Source: Dryococelus australis
Taxonomy: Eukaryota; Arthropoda; Insecta; Phasmatodea; Phasmatidae
Assembly: GCA_029891345.1 (NCBI GenBank)
Contig: CM057003.1
Span: 11,226,209 to 11,290,208, forward strand
Length of the DNA: 64,000 nt
Direction: 5' to 3'
Numbering within the stretch: the first letter of the stretch is position 1; each line of letters opens with the position of its first letter. A program made the translations under genes and the position numbers. This document shows positions 10,481 to 23,340 of this stretch, piece after piece. The notes beneath the pieces were generated by a model that was given only the letters and a program-made list of their open reading frames with translations, had not been told where the DNA came from and searched no databases.

Positions 10481-11752
10481 AATACACACACATTATATAT
10501 ATATATATCTGGTGTACTCAAATGTTTAATTAAAATATGTACTACATATTGAAGTGGTAAATATTAATACCATACTTTTCTTATTGCTAAAAGCGATTTA
10601 GTGGCATAACTTTGCAGTACTGTAAAATGTTCTGCAATAGTTTGACACCTTGAAAACTTATACATTTCCTACTGAAGGAGAAGTGTTCTCTTCACGTGCT
10701 CAAGTTAAACAATTACTAAAGTGGATGATACAGGATAATTTTAGAAGACCTATAATTGGTGCAGTTAAATTTTGGTTGTTTCCATTTATTTCGTAATTCA
10801 GGTAATTTACTAACAACCTTTGGGTTTATATTTACTTGTGGAGATTTGGACATTTTATACTTAGAAAATATCATAGATTATTTTCTGTATTGTAGGCGAA
10901 CAATGGGCAATTGCTGGAAGGACATTTAGTTACTCAACATTTGAAATTATTAAAATTTAAATGTGTTTATGAAAATTAGTTTGAAATTTTTAAAATTATT
11001 ATTTTAAGTTGAACATAAGGTATTGTGACTGTTATTCGAAAGACGATTATGTGCATTTTCATTATCTAGTGGATTTTGGCGAATTTTTACTTGTGGCGTA
11101 GTGGAGTTCTGTGTTTGAGAGTTGGCAATCATGGGGTATGGTTACAAAGTTGGCTGCAGTTTGATGCTGTATTGCCACTTTATTTGGCCACATACACAAT
11201 CCTGTAGCTCACCTGATTTGCAAAATCAAGTTAGCCTGAGCAAAAGTGATTTGTATGCTCTTGTCACAAGCACGAAGCACGAGTGCCCATTTCGTGCACA
11301 AAGGAAGGGGAAAAAAAAACGTTCGAATCGTCAGATAGCGCTTATCAGGACAGAACGCGGATGCAGTGGTCAGAGAGTAGCGTCGTGTCGTGGAGAGATT
11401 CAATCGGGCAGCATCGTGCCGTGATCCGCGAAGGACTCGTGAGTGTCTAACAAGCAGCCTCAAGGACTCGCCCCGCATGAACGTCTGAAAAGCCCCGCGG
11501 TTCACGTACTGCATGCACGCATCGGTTAACAGTTACGGCATCTCGGGCAACAAACCACCACGAGGACCTTATCACAGGGTGCTTAAGGGCCTCAAGGTCA
11601 CCTCAGGCCGCGAGGAAGCATTGCAGCGGCGATAGAAAATTGCACTGTTCTGTTCCCTCATAATTTTAAGAGGGGACTATAGGGTTTTATCACAGCGACT
11701 TGTTCAAAGAAAGACACAGCTTCGTCGCTACCGCTTAAAACACTAATTTATA
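10481..11752. other. AT-rich DNA followed by a GC-rich patch (11290-11640)
   Basis: The GC-rich part carries overlapping open frames on both strands (11122-11424, 11209-11514) with no recognisable domain. It may be an old retroelement 5' region or a promoter; the sequence does not decide. Confidence 0.25.
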
Positions 11753-11941
11753 GGCTGTTCACGGTCAAATGAGCACTGTTGAAAGCCTTGCTTAAGATCT
11801 ACTTGTATACACGTTGTGTATTCTTCCACCTTATTGAAAAATTGGCATTGCCGTGGGCATCATCACTTTTTTCATGCGTCGGTCAAATGAAACTGTGAAA
11901 TTAAGAAAGTAAATACTTCGCAAATTTGCACTCATCGATGC

Positions 11942-11976
<35 letters not shown>

Positions 11977-12128
11977 TTTTTCGTCGTTAAGATATAGAAC
12001 TACTTTCCATCAATCGTTACCAACTTTGCTGAGCGAATGTCTCTCAGTGCGCCCATTAAAATATATGCATGCAGAGGCAGTGACTTTTTGCTAAGGTGCT
12101 TCTCTAAAGTACTCTATCGTGAACAGCC
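11753..12128 (+). mobile_element. Long MITE, 376 bp
   Basis: Follows TA at 11751-11752 with GGCTGTTCACGGTCAAATGA and ends ATCGTGAACAGCC. The interior has GGCATTGCCGTGGGCAT, a TCAAATGAAACTGTGAAATT segment and a 29-base poly-A tract at 11946-11974 absent from the copy at 7190. Confidence 0.85.
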
Positions 12129-13640
12129 TTTACAAAAGAATATAAATAGTTAACATAGGGATACTTACAGCGAATTTTGCTGACTTTGCCTCATTTCAAC
12201 GAAGACATTCATGTTTTAATAGCCAAATTTATAAATTTGTAAGAAAATATCGACTATTTTTCTGTCCTGAAAAAAGATTTACAGTAAAATATTTTATAGT
12301 TTTTTTTTTTTATATTATAACAGACACGACTTACAATGAGACCCACAATCCCATTACATTGATATACGAAAATTGAAACACTTCAGACGATGAACGAATT
12401 ATGTCATAATGTACTGAACAGAAACATGGGAGACTGTTACAGAGATGCACTGAACTTAGCCTCAGACTTTCCAGCGGGAAAAATTATAGGACCACCGCTT
12501 AAAGTCCCGCAGTTGCAAGCAGCCCGGGGGAAACGGTGAACGCCAGTTCAGCGCCATGCACGTAGGAGTGATGGGGACACTAGGTACAGGTATCAGTGTC
12601 GTCCTTATTGCTTCCACGCTTCCAACCCTCCTCGAGGGGGCAGCCTACGAGGTATTGTTCGTGAAATCAGTGTTTGCACGTAAAATCGCACATCAGAGAA
12701 ATAATTTTCTGGAAACACGACTTTTTTCTGGGGAAGGTTGAAAACATTTGTCTACAGCAACCAATTTTTATTTTTGTACTATTAAATATATCTAAAGTGT
12801 AAAAATAGTGAGTATGATTATAAATAGCATTTCTGTATCTTTGTATACTATTTCCATACGACAAAGGAGAAAAGTACAAAGTCTTACATCACTTGTAATA
12901 ATTTCATACTCTTGCAGATCTAATTAGAAAGATATTCAGCTCCACTGGATTGCATATCGCAGTCTTTGGAGCGCCCACCACAGTGCTTCGTTATGCCCAA
13001 TTCCCTTAAAGTATATACATGTCCATACTCCGCCCCGCCTGTGACGGCACTAAGTATAAACCAGCGCCATCCCAATTCCTAGTATAGTACAAATAGCGTC
13101 TGTACTTGCCACGTACACGAAGTTGCTTGGTTTGCGTACTTGTGGCGGTCGCCATGTTTCTTTTCAAACGTCACGTACATAACCTATGATGGTAACTTTT
13201 TGTGGTTCCACTTACCTGCCGTCTTATTGCTCTAAGAAGCAACCAATGTGTAACATTATTTCTGCGTTTACAATAACCTACCTGTTAGCAATGAAAAATG
13301 CCTTATTGTTATTTTTTTTTTCAACAACACAACGTCATAGAAATAAACGCAACCGAAGACAACCAACACAAGAAACCAAATGTGTATTTACAGTAAAAAA
13401 AAAAAAAAAACCCATAAAGTTCTTAGCTCTGAATTACAAAACATGTGTTTACTTTCTAGTAGTTCGTGTTATTTACGCCAGGTTGTGTGACGAGTCAAGT
13501 ACAGCCAGACAAAAGCCATTACAATAGTAGGGGTAAGTATATACAACCGCAAGTACGAATATGTGTATACTTAATAAGTATGTACTAACGATTGAGAAAC
13601 AGCCTAAGTTATTTTTAACTAGGGTCTCCAATTAGCAATA
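12129..13640. other. No gene supported
   Basis: AT-rich DNA with a moderately GC-rich patch (12470-12640 and 12990-13160). Poly-A runs near 13396. Nothing else seen. Confidence 0.4.
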
Positions 13641-13654
13641 CATAGTGAAACAGC

Positions 13655-13860
13655 CGTTCACACCGCAAACTCTGATCGCGCAACGCCAGCGAAATGACGT
13701 CACCGACCAGCTTCAAGCCGGAATGCCACTCGCCGATCAGCGCTTCGTTACCTACTTGCCACCTGGCAGCCCATCCAATGGGGAACCTTTTGCAACGCGC
13801 ATTAGCCAATCAGACTCAACGACCGTTCCTAGAGCTTTCTGCAAATCCAATCAGAGAATG
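13655..13860. promoter_or_regulatory. GC-rich patch with CRE and CCAAT-type motifs
   Basis: Contains a full ATGACGTCA (CRE/ATF half-palindrome core) near 13694-13702 and three CCAAT cores (near 13774, 13805 and 13849) in about 160 bases, in a GC-rich island within AT-rich DNA. Such clustering is promoter-like, but no TATA box, first exon or transcript evidence is visible; it could be part of an old retroelement. Confidence 0.25.
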
Positions 13861-13863
13861 CGG

Positions 13864-14108
13864 TGAGGTTCGGGTGGCTCTTAACCCCGGGTCGTGAGAA
13901 CCGACAAGGGTGAGACGAGGTGAGTATAAAGCAGCTCCGGAATGAAATGGCGGGGAAGACGGGGAGATCCCCGAGAAAACCCGCCGACCAGAGGCATCGT
14001 CCGGCACAAATCCCACGTGCGAAAATCCGGGAGCGACCCCGCCGGAAATCGAACCCAGTTCGCCTCGTCGAAAGTCGATCGCTCTAGCCGCTAAACCACT
14101 GCGGCCCC
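13864..14108 (-). mobile_element. tRNA-derived SINE (family S)
   Basis: On the minus strand it starts GGGGGCCGCAGTGGTTTAGC (tRNA head with A box), then the B box GGGTTCGATTTCC, the core CGGATTTTCGCACGTGGGA, GGTCGGCGGGTTTTCTCGGG and ATCTCCCCG, then a GCTCCGGAG and TCTCACGAC tail region. It has no coding capacity and depends on an unseen LINE for movement. Confidence 0.85.
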
Positions 14109-15725
14109 CAGTCGTAGAATGGGTAAGCCCACATAAAATGAATTGCGACGACATTTCAGCTCTGTACTTGCCTACTCTGAGGCCCTATTCTACCCAGCTT
14201 CATCGACGTCAGCTTCCGCCTCCCGGGTCTGTGGAACACAATCGAATGGCCCACAAAAAAAAAGAAGTTACCAATATTACTAATTAGCATACTTACTTCT
14301 ACATATGTATGCTAGAAGATTTGATAAATTTGAATCATTTCTAAGACTTTGATAAAAGGAACATTGGTGTTGAAATAAAACATCCATATTCCCATAATTT
14401 TGAAAATAAAGAGTTCAACCCATTTAAAACATATAAGTTTACATGGCCTCCCGTAGTAATACTCGTTTGCCAAATTTGTATTGAACCGAGTGCTTCCCAA
14501 AATGCGATACAATGCCTATATTCTTTCGTGTGGCGCTAAAACGGTGTGTTATATACACCAGATTAACTTAAAATATTTGTATGGCCGCAATGTTCAAAAT
14601 AAGTGTCATCCATTTAAATGGCATAAGATAACTTCGCTTACCATATGAAGGCATGATATTATTTCCCTGCCTAATTTGGGGGGACTATATGTTGAGTAGG
14701 TTCTCAATCTGATATAAGATGTAAAAGCTTCATTTTTAATGTACTGCTATATTCCAAAATTGCATACGGATTACACAACAGCTCTGTAAATTACATGTTT
14801 ACGTGATAAACTGTCGATTTATGAGATGTTATTTAAAACGATTTAATGGTTCCCGAGACATGAAATGGTGCCCTAAATTTTTTAATAGCCGTATTTTTTT
14901 TAAACAAGCACGTGGCATGATCGAAAGCTATAAAAAAAAGTCTGATATCCTTACTAAGTTCTATATGTGTAACGAGTTTGGGGAGATTCTGTTCACGGTT
15001 TAAAAGTTTTTAGGAGGGGGCCATAAAACCTATAGATAGGGTTACAGATACAAGCAAGTTTTCTCACAATCCTCTCTTCCCTTCATACAGTAGGCTTAAA
15101 AAGATAAGGACGTAGTGAAGCAATCAAGAAATGTTCTGAGAGACACGAACTCTCCGGCTGGCGGACAAACCGGCGCGCACATGTAGATCGGTTGCGCAAT
15201 CACCCCGCCATTTTCTGGAAAACCCCATTAATTAAGAACTCGCCTGTGCGGCCTGGTTATCGCATTGTGCAGGCAATTTCGCTGCCGCTTTCGCCACCTG
15301 TCGGCTTCGCTTCAAAGCTTTCCGCTCCGCTACTCCAGAAATATAACTGTCTGGAAACTGCACTCAAGATATTTCTGAAAACACTATGAGAGACTGCAGG
15401 TTTCGTGTTGTGTACTACATTAGGTTCTGTACGTGATGAAAATAATGATATCACTTCCAAAAATACTGAAAATCGATTGCGATACATCGCAAGCTTCGGC
15501 GTCAATTATTTCATATATCGAGGTCGCAAATATCGATAGATTAATAACAACAGATTCAGAGATATATTGATACCAGAAATATTGATTCCAAGATTAAAAC
15601 TGTGTGAAATTGCTCTTCCGTTATTTTTCAAAATCAATATCGCCAATATCAGAAATATAAAAATATTGCAATGTCGCTTTAATAGTCAACATAATTCCTG
15701 AACATGTTTCATTACTACGCTAATA
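14109..15725. other. No gene supported
   Basis: AT-rich to 15000. A GC-richer patch at 15110-15380 has opposing open frames without recognisable content. At 15400-15680 TATCGAT-like words recur, including a TATCGATA palindrome near 15531, the core of the insect DRE motif. Nothing firmly assignable. Confidence 0.3.
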
Positions 15726-16345
15726 CAAAGCGTTTTGTTGAATCAAAGAAAGTTGATTTGGCGCAGCCAAATTAATTTTTTGTATACACTCTAAACAATT
15801 AATTTTTTGTACTTTTACAAGAAAACTCGGAAATTCAGTTGCCATTGCCAATAAGATCCTTTGTAATACTACAGAGAGTTTTCTTGTAAAATCTGTTTAA
15901 CATTTTAAAATATTACAAAATGATAACCATGTATTACATTTGACATTACTGAGAAGTGTACATAAAATTATTTTTTTTTCTAGAAAAAAATGGCTTTTAG
16001 AATGTCATTGACAAAGAAAACTACACTTAGCCAGCACGTGGGCTAGAACCCACACTGCTTGAATTACTAGCCGGCACCTTTAACCACAAGATTAACTTGA
16101 CTTACGAACTGAGATAACCTTTTTGCAGTAAATATAACTTCAAATACCTACAACATATTAATGAAGTTTTTGGTTAAGAAGAATAGGTACAGTAGACGCT
16201 AATTCAAGCGCGTAATTTTTTTAATGAACCAAATTAATTTCGTTATTTTTTCTAGTTTTGTTTACTCAGTAAAATATTTTTGTGGCAACTAAATATACAT
16301 CTTTGTGCCCGAACAAATATTTTGGTGGCTGGAGCAAATCTCTCA
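15726..16345 (-). mobile_element. R2 TIR element with internal tRNA-like module (copy c)
   Basis: The left arm TTTTGTTGAATCAAAGAAAG, then GGCGCAGCCAAATTAAT, is mirrored near 16255-16300 by GTTTACTCAGTAAAATATTT and GTGGCAACTAAATA. The minus-strand interior (16026-16085) holds a tRNA-like block with GTGGTTAAAGGTG and GGGTTCTAGCCCAC. It matches copies at 48521 and 61605 in order but is shorter than the latter. Confidence 0.55.
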
Positions 16346-17160
16346 CTGGTACATAGAAAATTATTGCCTATAATTTTTATGTCCAAGTACCACAATTTAA
16401 TAAACACTGATGTTACTTATTTGTTATATTGAAGCTGGTAAACAACTTGAGTTTAAATAAATTGCTATCTAATTTTAATTACCGAATACGTTTTTAATTC
16501 AGTAGCTCAAATAACAGTACAAATTTGCTCTTCTTCGTTGCACAGGGATGTTTCGCTGTGTATTGAATTTTATGACAATGCCGCCACTTATTTCATCTCA
16601 AATTATTACTTCCTCAACATTAGACTATTGACTTGACACCTGCAATTTGCGTAACATCACAAGTTACAGCAGTTTGAAATATGAGTTTTAGGGGTTGGGG
16701 GGGGGGGAAATTATATTCCTTTTAGCTTCAAGGGCGCTCCTGGTAAATACACTAACTAATTTTATCATAATGTGGACAGAGAGGCATCAGCAAGAAATAC
16801 TTTTCAACCAAAATACTTTCCTTTCAACGAAAGAAGACACTGTCAATTTACAGTGAGGAGTACTGTGTACGCGAAGCATGCCGTGATTGGCATTGCCATT
16901 ATAATAATGGGAATAATTTGGCCAGCAGACAGAGAACCCACAGTTTTCATCCTCGTAAGGTTAATAACATTTTTCCAATCGTGATGTACCTGTAAGATAT
17001 CTGAGTAACTACTGGCTACGTTCACTAACGTAAAGCAGATCCAGTATGTCTATGAATCTGTGCTAAAGACTTTGAAAATCAACAACATACACATAAATTT
17101 TTCACGTTCTGTTTGTACTCCTGTTTATTGCCAAATGCTTCTATAGGGCGACGATATGGA
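16346..17160. other. No gene supported
   Basis: A 70-codon plus-strand open frame (16772-16984) starts GTG and has one hydrophobic segment, but a similar frame exists on the opposite strand and no splice or start context supports either. A G11 run sits at 16697-16707. Confidence 0.3.
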
Positions 17161-17184
17161 TACAGGTGTTTAAATTATGTCAAG

Positions 17185-17400
17185 CTAGCGACCCACCCCT
17201 GCTTCACGCGGGTGCGATGTACAAATATGGCGTTGTTTAAAAATGGTTACTGTGGGTCGTCTTTAAAATAAAAATATATCTTGTCGCGGGATTTTTGTAG
17301 ACCTTTTTGGGAGCTACAATTCTGTAGTACATTAATTTGGTGTATCTCTTATGGTCTAATCAGCGTAAGCCATTTAAACGCCCGAAAAGCGGCTTTTTTC
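17185..17400. repeat. Hairpin-type dispersed repeat, candidate
   Basis: AGCGACCCACCCCTGCTTCA followed by CGCGGGTGCGATGTAC forms a short stem (CCC..GCTTCACGCGGG). It is followed by conserved-looking GGGAGCTACA and CCCGAAAAGCGG blocks. It resembles a class of short arthropod repeat I recall only loosely, so the family is not named. Confidence 0.25.
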
Positions 17401-18718
17401 TGACTTGATTAGCAAACGTCGACATTTCTCTACTATCCTTACAATAAATATTAATTAATTATATAGCTAAAATTTCCTTAAAATAATTATTTAAATTATG
17501 GTGGAAACCGCATAAAAATCTACCAAGTAGTTTAGAAGCCTTAGCCAAATACACACACACACGGCCGGCAGACTGTTTTATACTGTGTATAGATTTAAAT
17601 GCAGTTCGCCGCGGCATTTCAGTACTATAAAAATTGTACACAATTGAAAAGTAGTTAAATTTAATTTATTTGGGCTTTTAAACTTCTCCGATGTTATGCA
17701 GGAATGCTAAGCGAAAGGGTGGCTCGTAGGCCTAGGAAATAAATTGCAACCCAGGGGCGGCCGTAGTCAATACTCGCTGCCGAATTAACTTATACATCTC
17801 GTGTGTTTACGGATTCATAGGTAATTTGTGGGTGACAGGTCCATTTACGGGCCTTTACCCCCCTCCCCTTCCCACCAACGTTTATTAGCAAGAGTAATAT
17901 GCACCCCTCACTCTGTTAAGCCAGCGTCGGCCTTCCATAGAAACAAATCAAGTCTCTCCTACTGTTTAGTTACATTTTCACAGCTGCTTATTTTCTGTAT
18001 CATTTTCTATTAACGTAGGGAATAAGTAATTGCTCTTGTTTTCTTTCGAGAGGGTATTCACGGTATACGTGCCCTTTTTAACTATAGTTTTAGTTTCTCA
18101 TGCACTTGTGGAGGTCATCATAGTAGTGATGGCAGTGCTCGAGTTCAAAATTTCAAACAAATTCTTTTCCCATGAGCCAAAGTATTACAGCAAATTTTAC
18201 CCGATCGATTTAGCTGTTTAATTCAGTGTTCACGTTCACGTCTCAAACAAATTCGTTATCTATGAGTACTCGAGTTCTTATTCAAACGTTACGTCGTCGT
18301 CCCCCCCCCCCCCCCACCATCATGGTTTTGCTGCGGACTGTTGTATTCTTATTGTTAGACTACTAAGAGGTTCATGTATCACAAAATGTAAAATTCTCTG
18401 CACATTTAAGAAAGTTTATGTATTTTAATTTCCTGTGAGTATTGATCTGTAATTTAAATATTCAAATCGGATTATTAAAACAACGAAACCAAAATCGTTC
18501 AGAAAAAAATGCAAACCACGTGTCCACATAGACGATTACCACCATTGTACTTGTCTTGTCAGTTCTCAAATTCAAGTAAAAGTCGTTGATACTTGTAATT
18601 ATTCGAATACAAAACAATCGATCCCTGGGAATATTCGATTCAGCCCATCATCACTGAATCACGGCCCAAATCAAGGTCATGATTGCTCAATCCCTCTCAG
18701 TCACAGGGAAAAAAATTA
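17401..18718. other. No gene supported; contains a solo MITE end and a C15 run
   Basis: GGGTATTCACGGTATACGTG at 18053-18072 is a single MITE-like terminus without a visible partner. A C15 run is at 18301-18315. Short open frames are unconvincing. Confidence 0.4.
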
Positions 18719-18906
18719 ATATGTGGCCTTCGCTGTAAATTAACCTAGAAACAGCTTACACAAGCATGTATTACCTGTAAATACGTGGCCTTCGCTGTAA
18801 ATTAACCTAGAAACAGCTTACACAAGCATGTATTACCTGTAAATATGTGGCCTTCGGTGTAAATTAACCTAGAAACAGCTTACACAAGCATGTATTACCT
18901 GTAAAT
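18719..18906. repeat. 62-bp tandem repeat, three copies
   Basis: GTGGCCTTCGCTGTAAATTA recurs at 18723, 18785 and 18847 with about two differences in total. The unit ends ATGTATTACCTGTAAAT. Confidence 0.95.
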
Positions 18907-19399
18907 CGATTCCTAAATCTCAAGACTTTGGTCAAATTATAAGTGGAAGTAGCTTCATCAAAGTTTTTTTTTAAATAATACACTAATAATTAAAAAAACA
19001 CTTGTTACCACGTAATTAAAGAATTTGTGTATAGCTAAATGTTGCATATTTTTACCAAACTACTTTCAGTAAAAAATTCCACCAATAAAAAAAACACTGT
19101 TCATTGATCTTATTTCAGTTGTACATTTGGAATCCTCAAATAACGTTGTATAATATTTGAAAGTAACTATCTATTTATACGATATTTGATTAGATTATTT
19201 TCTAATGCTTTGTAACAAAAAATGTGAAGTATATAAAAATATAAACACCATTCTAAAAACATTTTGAATCTAAGGTAAAAGACATATACTGTGCCCGCCT
19301 AAATTTGGTATTACAAACTTCCTATCGTGGCTTTTCAAGGTATTTTTAACTCTCGTTTAAACTTACAGTATTATCTGCTCGCGTATTAAAGTAAACGGA

Positions 19400-19634
19400 G
19401 AGGATTGGAGTGAAGGTATTTGGGCGGATCTAAACGGCGAGGACTTGAAAGCCGATGGGGGTGAAATGAGATGGGTATGGAGCAGTGCCGGAATGTGCTG
19501 GCAGGGGAAGTGGGAGATCCCCGAGAAAACCTCCCAATCCAACGATATCTTTCGACACGATTCGCACGTACGAGAATCCGGAATCGAACCAGGGTCGCTT
19601 TGGTGATGGGCGAGCGCTGTGCCAACCGTGGTCT
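19400..19634 (-). mobile_element. tRNA-derived SINE (family S), with a second tRNA-like B box alongside
   Basis: The minus strand reads GATTCGCACGTACGAGAATC core features, GGAGGTTTTCTCGGGGATCT, and a TCTCATTTCACCCCCATCGG tail. The head is degraded near GCCAACCGTGG. Just outside, on the plus strand, GGGTTCGAATCCTG (about 19677-19690) is a near-perfect Pol III B box, perhaps a second truncated SINE in the other orientation. Confidence 0.75.
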
Positions 19635-20161
19635 CTGAGGAAAACTGATCCTGGCAGAGAGGAGAGAGAGAGAAGCGGGTTCGAATCCTGACTTGGACAC
19701 GGGTGTTCAGAAACAGAGCCGGAGAATTTTCAGCCTGAGATTCTTGCATGGTTTGTAACCAGTGAGAATTTGGTATAGGAAAATATATGTTAATGAATTC
19801 TTTTATTTTTTTTTACGTTCCTCTTAAAGAGAGATATATGTATGTACACGACCTGGGACTTTTTCGAGCGAAAAAATACGCGCTTATTAGCTATCGAAGC
19901 CATCTGTAACATTATTGCACAGTTTCCTGAAAAAAATTGGAACATTTTATAATTCAATAAAAAATTTCTGAAATCAAGTTGTTATACTTGCGTCGATACA
20001 GAGCTTGAAAGTATCAATTATCACACTTAGAATTTTTGTTACAAGTTTATATCTGAAAAATTAGCTTCAATAAACCGATTTTCGTTAGTATGAATTTTCC
20101 TATAGGTACCAAATTCCCACTGCGTTCAAACCAGGCGACAGCCAAGTCAATATGCAAGATG

Positions 20162-20381
20162 GGGTGAGTGAAGGGATTTGGAAGGCTCCTAACAACGAGG
20201 TCTCAAGAGCCGATGAGGGTGATTGGAGTGAATATGGAGCGGCGCCGGAATGAAGGGGCGGGAGAAACGTGAGATCCCGGCACGATTCCCACCTGCGGAA
20301 ATCCGGTGATCCGGCCGGGTATTGAACCCGGTTCGCCTTGGTGGGAGGCGAGCGTGCTAACCTCTCAGCCACCGCGGCCCC
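20162..20381 (-). mobile_element. tRNA-derived SINE (family S)
   Basis: Complete head on the minus strand: GGGGCCGCGGTGGCTGAGAG, B box GGGTTCAATACCC, then GGCCGGATCACCGGATTTCC. The central GGTCGGCGGGTTTTCTCGG segment is missing by deletion, leaving GGGATCTCACG. The tail ends in CTTCACTCACC. Confidence 0.85.
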
Positions 20382-20384
20382 GTG

Positions 20385-21889
20385 TAAGTTAGAGAGGAAG
20401 GTGGTAACTGAACAGTCTCCAAAAGCGGATCGGTTTTATTTGTAATTAATAGAGATATCTTGACATTTCACTACGGACTTGTTTCATACCACCTAACAAG
20501 GGTTCGAACCCTCTAAATTCCAGACATAAGGTATTGCCCGTCGGTGATGCATCATTAGAAGGCGTCGCTACCACATTACATCGCTGACGCAAGTTACGTA
20601 CGCCGATTGCGTTTCAGCAATTCCAACAGCGTCCCCCGGGAAGACGCTATTATCTGTTTCATAATTTAGTGGGAGGAGTTTGTTTTAAGAGCCTCCTCCG
20701 ACATAACTGCCAGGTTTAACTGGCTGCAATCGAAAGGAGAAATCATCATCGACGTTTTGAAGACTTGCGCATGTCCTGCCGATATGGGACTCGTCTAGGA
20801 CTGCTACGCTCGCGAGAAGGAATTCTTCTTCGTTTCATCTTTCTATCTCGCTATCTTTTTTTTTTTTAATCTATCTCTCCCCCTCTTTTGCTAACTACGG
20901 GACATCATCTTGCTAGAAAGCTAATCCAGTCAGGGACATCAGTCACTGGTTTTGATAAAACGAGAAAATAAGTTGCTCTATGCGGGAAGCTTGGAATTGC
21001 CGGCGTGGATCTGTTACAGAATATGCGAGTGCATAGAAGCGGAACGACGTGGCCGTTCCTTTGATGTGGGGCGTACCTGTTCGCTGAATGGCTGCGCGAG
21101 GCTCTGGAAACGGCCCTTACTTCTGATTGGCTGCTGCGTGCTGTGAAACCGTCCCTATTGACTGCGCTCCCGGTTAGCAAGTATGGTAATAGGCTCTGAT
21201 TGGCTAAAAATTATGCTGGCAAGGGTCGCCATTTTGCTGGCGCTTGTGACTGAATTTATTGAAACAATCTGCTGTTTCAGCTCTGTATACTTTTCTACTC
21301 TGTGTCTCTGTCGTATATATCAAGGATTAAACGTATCAACGGTCATTGCTGTGTCTCACTATTTCACTTACTTGTCTTCCGCAGCCGCTGCCCTTGACGA
21401 TCTACCATGCACGTATATTCCAACGCAGTTCGTCCAAGATGATATACGCTTTGATAATTTGAACTATAGTCGAATGCCACTGTAACTCTTTGATACAGTC
21501 GCAGAAAACTTTCAATGTGGAAAAAAAAAAAAAAGAAAATTAATACACAAAATAATAAAATAAGAGTGGGTAAGAACCAGAGTCGGCTACTGTCGACGAA
21601 AAATGTGTGACATGCACAAAAATTTCAAGACGGAACCTAGTCATGCACGACAAATGTGTAACGTACATACAATCCCAAGCAGGAGTCTAGTCACATTTAT
21701 CTTCTGTTCCTTCGGGGGGGGGGGGGGAATGAGATCTGTGTTTACGAGCTAACGAATGCGAGCGAATTTTCTCGGCTGGAACCACGTGGCGATATTTATG
21801 GTAGACCCGGAGGATTGAAAACACTTGCGGGGATGTAGCTCCAATTAAGGGTATTATGTACCTGCGCGTCCAAGGTCAAGAAGCGAGGG
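20385..21889. other. Mixed GC-rich patch; no gene recognised
   Basis: A palindromic B-box-like AGGGTTCGAACCCT lies at about 20501-20514. 21040-21240 has several ATTGG (CCAAT) words. A 100-codon plus frame (21183-21485) contains a strong acceptor-like TTCACTTACTTGTCTTCCGC followed by AG at about 21384; downstream up to the stop at 21485 about 33 codons could be a terminal exon. Product not recognised. A G14 run is at 21714-21727. Confidence 0.25.
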
Positions 21890-22136
21890 ATCGATACGGA
21901 CGACACTAACACGCACGCCTAGTGCCTCATCGCTCCTAAGCGCAAGGCGTGCAGTGTTTCCGTCGTAACGCTGTACTGTGCAGATTAGATCTGTAACAGT
22001 GGGGTTTTATTACACGCGATGGAATACCACATTTTAAACTACGCCCGTATCGTTATACTTTTCTCTTGCCGCTTAAGTAAACTGCATAGGCAAGCTTTAA
22101 AAATGCGATATTTGATCACTTTCACGAATTTTTCGT
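21890..22136 (+). repeat. Dispersed repeat R3, copy a
   Basis: CGCACGCCTAGTGCCTCATC, then GCTCCTAAGCGCAAGGCGTG, CAGTGTTTCCGTCGTAACGC, TGTACTGTGCAGATTAGAT, TTATTACACGCGATGG and CTTGCCGCTTAAGTAAACTG run in the same order and spacing as 52698-52931. It has no coding capacity visible in any frame and no clear termini, so the class is unknown (LTR or non-autonomous element are possible). Confidence 0.7.
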
Positions 22137-23340
22137 CTCCAAGAGTACACTAAATTGACAAAATTAAAACGTTAGGGATGTAAACAATAGTTTTTTTTTA
22201 TCCTTACTGTCAAAAAGTCGAATTTCGACGATTTTTATTTACCGAGATACGCGTTTGCGCGCAAAGGACGATTTCACAGAAAATGTTCCCGTACATAATC
22301 CCCTTAACTGGGGCGGGTCGAGGAAATATTGACGTAGCCTTAAAAGTCCCATAATGCCGGAATCACATAGCCCCGACGCGCACGGCACCTCGGCGAACAG
22401 CCAATGAAATACAAGATAGATCGTCGTAAGCCCGACCGATTTTGTCGTCCGAGCAGCAATTTTGGATTAGAAATTATTTATATTCTTCGTCGTGTCGTGC
22501 GACACGACGCACAGAATGTAAAACCTTGCGAAATGAAATTGTATTGCTAGGTTTTCCTAAAACGGTTAATACGCAGCTTAAAAGAAAAATTAATTGAAAA
22601 TTACTGTATCTAACTGTTTAAAATAATAATTTTACCTTTGCATGCATTAGCGATACCAATTGGTGCCATTATGTATTACAAACTTCCCTCTTGTTCACCG
22701 CATTTGAAACTAACGTAGCCGATCAGCACCTTCTAAATAGTTAGGTTAAACACCGAGAGCGTGGTGTCGGTCGTGCTGTAAATACGAGTAGTCACATTGA
22801 AATGTGTCGTGCTGTGTTGGTCGAGGCTATGTGATTCCGGCATAACTCGACAGACCTCATGGCGGAAGTGTGGTAGAGAGAGAGAGAGAGCAGTGTTTGC
22901 AGGCACTTGGCTCAGTGTTGTCCCGGACTTCGCGCCGGGACGTCCATGTCCAAGAAGACGAAGAAACACCGCCCGGCCACAACAGGAGAGCATCCACCTT
23001 GCCCCAGACGCCGATCGCTATCTTCTCTCGGCTGCACTCGCCACTTGCCGATGGCCGGCGGCGATATCGGACCCCCCCCCCCCTCCAGCATGAGTAACTC
23101 ACAAAAGCCCTCCGCTGTGCGGGCGCTCACACTCGCAGATATCTTGTTATTGATTCCCCGATCCAATTTACTGCCTCTACCTGCACCGGACGAAAACCAT
23201 CGAACACCATCGACTGTGTTATACCGTCTGCCATTTAGTCCAAGTTTCTTTTCCATTAACTATATTTTGAACAATGTTTCTTTTCTAGTTCAACATTCGC
23301 TATGTTCTCTATAATGCATATTTGATGTTCACTCAACTAC
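22137..23340. other. CpG-rich patch with several overlapping frames
   Basis: 22860-23110 is GC-rich and holds up to three overlapping plus frames and one minus frame, starting for example ATGTCCAAGAAGACG at 22947. Overlap in all frames is what a stop-poor GC-rich patch gives by chance. An AG microsatellite (22875-22890) and a C12 run (23072-23083) lie inside. A promoter or 5' exon is possible but unsupported. Confidence 0.25.

Noticed and set aside
11122-11514. 100-codon frames on both strands
   Set aside because: Opposite-strand overlap and unremarkable composition; no motif or splice support.
13864-14108. Functional tRNA gene in SINE heads
   Set aside because: Heads have A and B boxes but no closed acceptor stem and run straight into the SINE core.
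19363-19749. Long overlapping frames of 128 and 104 codons on the minus strand
   Set aside because: They lie across a SINE; GC-rich SINE copies elsewhere (20100-20372, 51267-51586, 54006-54317) give the same kind of frame.
22797-23314. Gene in the GC-rich patch
   Set aside because: Open frames occur in nearly every register with Pro/Arg-rich composition, as expected from stop depletion; no splice or domain support.
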